64,000 nucleotides of DNA from Rubritalea marina DSM 17716 (GTDB taxonomy: Bacteria; Verrucomicrobiota; Verrucomicrobiia; Verrucomicrobiales; Akkermansiaceae): positions 62,001 to 126,000 of the forward strand of contig NZ_KB899247.1 in NCBI RefSeq assembly GCF_000378105.1, read 5' to 3'. Below, piece by piece: positions 61,740 to 64,000 of the stretch. The first letter of the stretch is position 1. Each line of letters opens with the position of its first letter. The translations under genes and the position numbers were made by a program. The notes under the pieces are model-generated. The model did not search any database, had not been told where the DNA came from, and was given only the letters and a program-made list of their open reading frames with translations.

Positions 61740-64000
61740 TTAAGCTTGTGGGGCTATGCTCACTTCGATGGCTTTCGATGTCGGTGTGTTTGAGATGTCT
61801 GCGGTGCTGCCAATCGGGATGAGTGGGTTGGCTTCTGGGAAATAGGCAGCAGCGGCGCCACGTGGCATGTCGTATGGGATGGCCTTGAATCCGCTAAGTG
61901 AGCGGTCGCCGTCATCCCAGTGGCTAGTGATTTGCACCAACTGCACTGGTTTGATTCCGCGCTCTTTCATATCTTCAGGGTTGAGGAAGACGATCATGCG
62001 TTCATTGCCGATACCACGGTAGCGGTCGTCGAGACCATAGACGGTGGTGTTGTACTGGTCGTGTGAACGCAGTGTCTGAAGTACGAGAGTGTCGGACTTG
62101 CTTTGTTGGAAGATGCTAAGCTCGGACTTATGGAAGTTGGCCTTCTTGGTTGCCGTGTTCCAGACGCGATCTTTCACATCATTCTGAAGGTAGAATCCGC
62201 CCGGTGTGCGCACGCGCTCGTTGAAGTTCTCAAAGCCAGGAATGCTGGCTTCGATGGCATCGCGAATGAGGTCGTAGTTAGCGCCTAGTTCCAGCCAGTT
62301 GACGTGTTCTGTATTCCCAACTGCTTTGTCTGCGAGGTGCGCTACGATGTTTGGCTCTGACATGAGTGTGTCGGAGATTGGCTTTAAGCGGCCCGTGGAC
62401 ATGTGCACGATTCCCATGGAATTTTCACAAGTGATGAACTGTGGGGCAGTCGCATTCCCAGTGAAGTCAAGCTCTGTGCGGCCGATGCATGGTAGGATGA
62501 GGCCGGTCTTGCCTGTCACGAGGAGTGAACGGTTGAGCTTGGTGACCACGTGTGCAGTTAGGTCACAATTTTGCAGCGCCTCGGCGGTGAAATCTGTGTC
62601 AGGGGCTGCTTGCAGGAAGTTTCCACCCATGGCGAAGAAGAATTTCGCTTCCTTCTTGTGCATGGCTTCGATGGCTTCGACCACATCGTAGCCATGTTTG
62701 CGTGGGGACTCAAAGTGGAAGGCTTTCTCAAGAAGCAGGTGTTGCTCTTCTGGTAGCTTTTCGTAGATGCCCATGGTGCGGTCGCCCTGGACATTGGAGT
62801 GGCCACGTACTGGACAGAGGCCCGCTCCATGGCGGCCGATGGCTCCGAGAAGAAGGTGGACGTTGACGATCTCACGTATGGTGTCGACCGCATTTTTCTG
62901 CTGTGTGACGCCCATGGCCCAGCAGGTGATGAGTTTCTTGTCCTTGGCGATGATTTTGCTAGCGAGGCGCTCGAGTTCGCTTTTCTCAATACCGGAATCT
63001 TCGAGAATTTGTTCCCAACTTGTGGCTTCAACGGCACCGAGGTAGGACTCGAAGCCTGTAGTGTGCTCAGCGATGAATTGGTGGTCGATGACCTGACCTT
63101 CCGTTTTCTTATCTTCGGCGACGATACACTTTGCGAGGGCGCGAAAGATTGCCATGTCACCATTCATTTTCACTTGCAGGTATTGATCGGCAAGTGGGGT
63201 CGCGCGGTTCATCATGCCTTTTGGACGCTGTGGGTGCGCAAAGCCTAAAAGGCCAGCTTCTTTGAGTGGGTTGATCGCCACTACTTCACCACCGTTTTCG
63301 ATGCACTCTTCGAGTGAGCCTAGCATGCGTGGGTGGTTGGTGCCCGGGTTTTGGCCTACACTAATAATGACGTCGGCATGATGCATGTCATCCAGGGTGA
63401 CGGTGCCTTTGCCGATGCCTACGGATGGCACGAGGGCTGAGCCACTGGATTCGTGGCACATGTTGGAGCAATCAGGTAGATTGTTGGTGCCGAAGTGGCG
63501 CACAAAGAGTTGGTAAATGAAGGCGGCTTCGTTGCTGGTGCGGCCAGATGTGTAGAAGATCGCCTCGTCTGGATGATTGAGTGACTTGAGTTCTTTTGCC
63601 ATCAGGGAGAATGCATCATCCCATGAGATCGGCTTGTAGTGAGTTGCGCCTTCTTCCAGTACCATCGGGTGCGTGAGGCGGCCTTGTTGGTCGTGCCAGT
63701 AGTCGCTCTTCTCCATGAGTTCAGCAACAGAGTATTTCTCAAAAAATGCAGGATCCACGGTGAACGAGGTGGCTTCTGACGCAATCGATTTTGCTCCATT
63801 TTCGCAGAACTCGGTCATGGCGCGGTGGTCATCTGGGTCAGGCCAAGCGCAAGATGGGCAATCAAAACCAGCAGTCTGGTTGAGGTCGAGTAGAGCTTTG
63901 GTGCCGCGCACTGGACCAGCGGTGCTCATCACGTGCTTGAGGGATGAAATGACGGCTGGGCTTCCTGCCGCCCACGTTTTAGCCTTCTTGAGTTTCAAAT
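61740..64000 (-). CDS. YdeP-type molybdopterin oxidoreductase alpha subunit (5' end outside window)
   Basis: More than 750 residues of a FdhF/YdeP-family enzyme with the molybdopterin guanine dinucleotide-binding domains. Present here: GFDCPSCAWPDPDDHR, YTSGRTSNEAAFIYQLF, PDCSNMCHESSGS, GQNPGTNHPRMLG, GHSNVQGDRTMGI and YNTTVYGLDDRYRG. The sequence matches E. coli YdeP along its length. The first residues seen are KLKKAKTWAAG, similar to YdeP after its first about ten, so the gene probably starts slightly beyond the right edge. It contains no complete N-terminal [4Fe-4S] motif. YdeP is linked to acid resistance; the substrate is unknown. Confidence 0.93.
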   Translation of the reverse strand, partial: LKLKKAKTWAAGSPAVISSLKHVMSTAGPVRGTKALLDLNQTAGFDCPSCAWPDPDDHRAMTEFCENGAKSIASEATSFTVDPAFFEKYSVAELMEKSDYWHDQQGRLTHPMVLEEGATHYKPISWDDAFSLMAKELKSLNHPDEAIFYTSGRTSNEAAFIYQLFVRHFGTNNLPDCSNMCHESSGSALVPSVGIGKGTVTLDDMHHADVIISVGQNPGTNHPRMLGSLEECIENGGEVVAINPLKEAGLLGFAHPQRPKGMMNRATPLADQYLQVKMNGDMAIFRALAKCIVAEDKKTEGQVIDHQFIAEHTTGFESYLGAVEATSWEQILEDSGIEKSELERLASKIIAKDKKLITCWAMGVTQQKNAVDTIREIVNVHLLLGAIGRHGAGLCPVRGHSNVQGDRTMGIYEKLPEEQHLLLEKAFHFESPRKHGYDVVEAIEAMHKKEAKFFFAMGGNFLQAAPDTDFTAEALQNCDLTAHVVTKLNRSLLVTGKTGLILPCIGRTELDFTGNATAPQFITCENSMGIVHMSTGRLKPISDTLMSEPNIVAHLADKAVGNTEHVNWLELGANYDLIRDAIEASIPGFENFNERVRTPGGFYLQNDVKDRVWNTATKKANFHKSELSIFQQSKSDTLVLQTLRSHDQYNTTVYGLDDRYRGIGNERMIVFLNPEDMKERGIKPVQLVQITSHWDDGDRSLSGFKAIPYDMPRGAAAAYFPEANPLIPIGSTADISNTPTSKAIEVSIAPQA

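Noticed and set aside
1-64000. CRISPR arrays, insertion sequences, prophage or rRNA genes
   Set aside because: No array of regularly spaced repeats, no transposase or integrase protein, no structural phage protein and no rRNA-like stretch was found on either strand.

Overview
The window is a dense bacterial chromosome segment of about 50% G+C by eye, with roughly 60 protein genes, one tRNA and many intrinsic terminators. Several features suggest a member of Verrucomicrobiota, perhaps near Rubritaleaceae/Akkermansiaceae. These are a YdjY-domain secreted protein, a DUF6941 protein, a sulfatase-family protein, the relic of a DUF1501 gene, a three-hairpin intergenic element, and a large SecA and a Dxs with lineage-type variations. 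This placement is inference; no rRNA is present to confirm it.

Layout. 0-5 kb: secreted YdjY-like protein, low-molecular-weight tyrosine phosphatase, RlmD-like RNA methyltransferase, a free-standing Lon N-domain protein and lysS. 5.2-9.1 kb: a two-gene glucosylglycerate module, a phosphatase followed by a 998-residue fusion of a GT81-type synthase and a GH13_18 phosphorylase. 9.2-12.7 kb: an outer-membrane-like protein, a zinc-ribbon Smr protein, a TlpA-like thioredoxin and engB. 12.8-25 kb is rich in metal and metalloid genes: CobW GTPase and MerC protein, HupE-like protein, arsR-GAPDH-arsJ arsenate export operon, CDF cation exporter and an MntR-type regulator, with YhaM-like, GrpB, SpoU and miaA genes between them. 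25-44 kb: NagZ-like glycosidase, gpmI, two lineage-type secreted proteins, an SDR, a CysJ-like diflavin reductase, ybaB-dnaX, xseB-dxs, a GT-C membrane protein, an NtrC-type two-component pair, a DUF1501 relic, cutA and a YheT hydrolase.

44.3-50.1 kb is an accessory (defence-like) island. It holds a NERD/topoisomerase-zinc-finger protein, a complete C-M-R restriction-modification system of the HpaII kind with tandem C-box operators, a small unknown gene, a nucleotidyltransferase/winged-helix pair preceded by a perfect 17-bp palindrome, and a three-hairpin repeat element. The R-M genes are visibly more A+T-rich than their surroundings.

50.3-64 kb returns to core genes: serC, ilvC, an I78-like secreted protein, tRNA-Leu(CAG), a sulfatase-family protein whose catalytic residues are gone, sdhB without sdhA/sdhC beside it, secA, a ThuA-like protein, a thioesterase and a YdeP-type molybdopterin oxidoreductase running off the right edge.

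Most worth following up: the GpgS-glucosylglycerate phosphorylase fusion with its phosphatase; the nucleotidyltransferase/winged-helix pair; the sulfatase pseudoenzyme; DnaX without its zinc module; and the arsenate-export operon inside a metal-gene neighbourhood.
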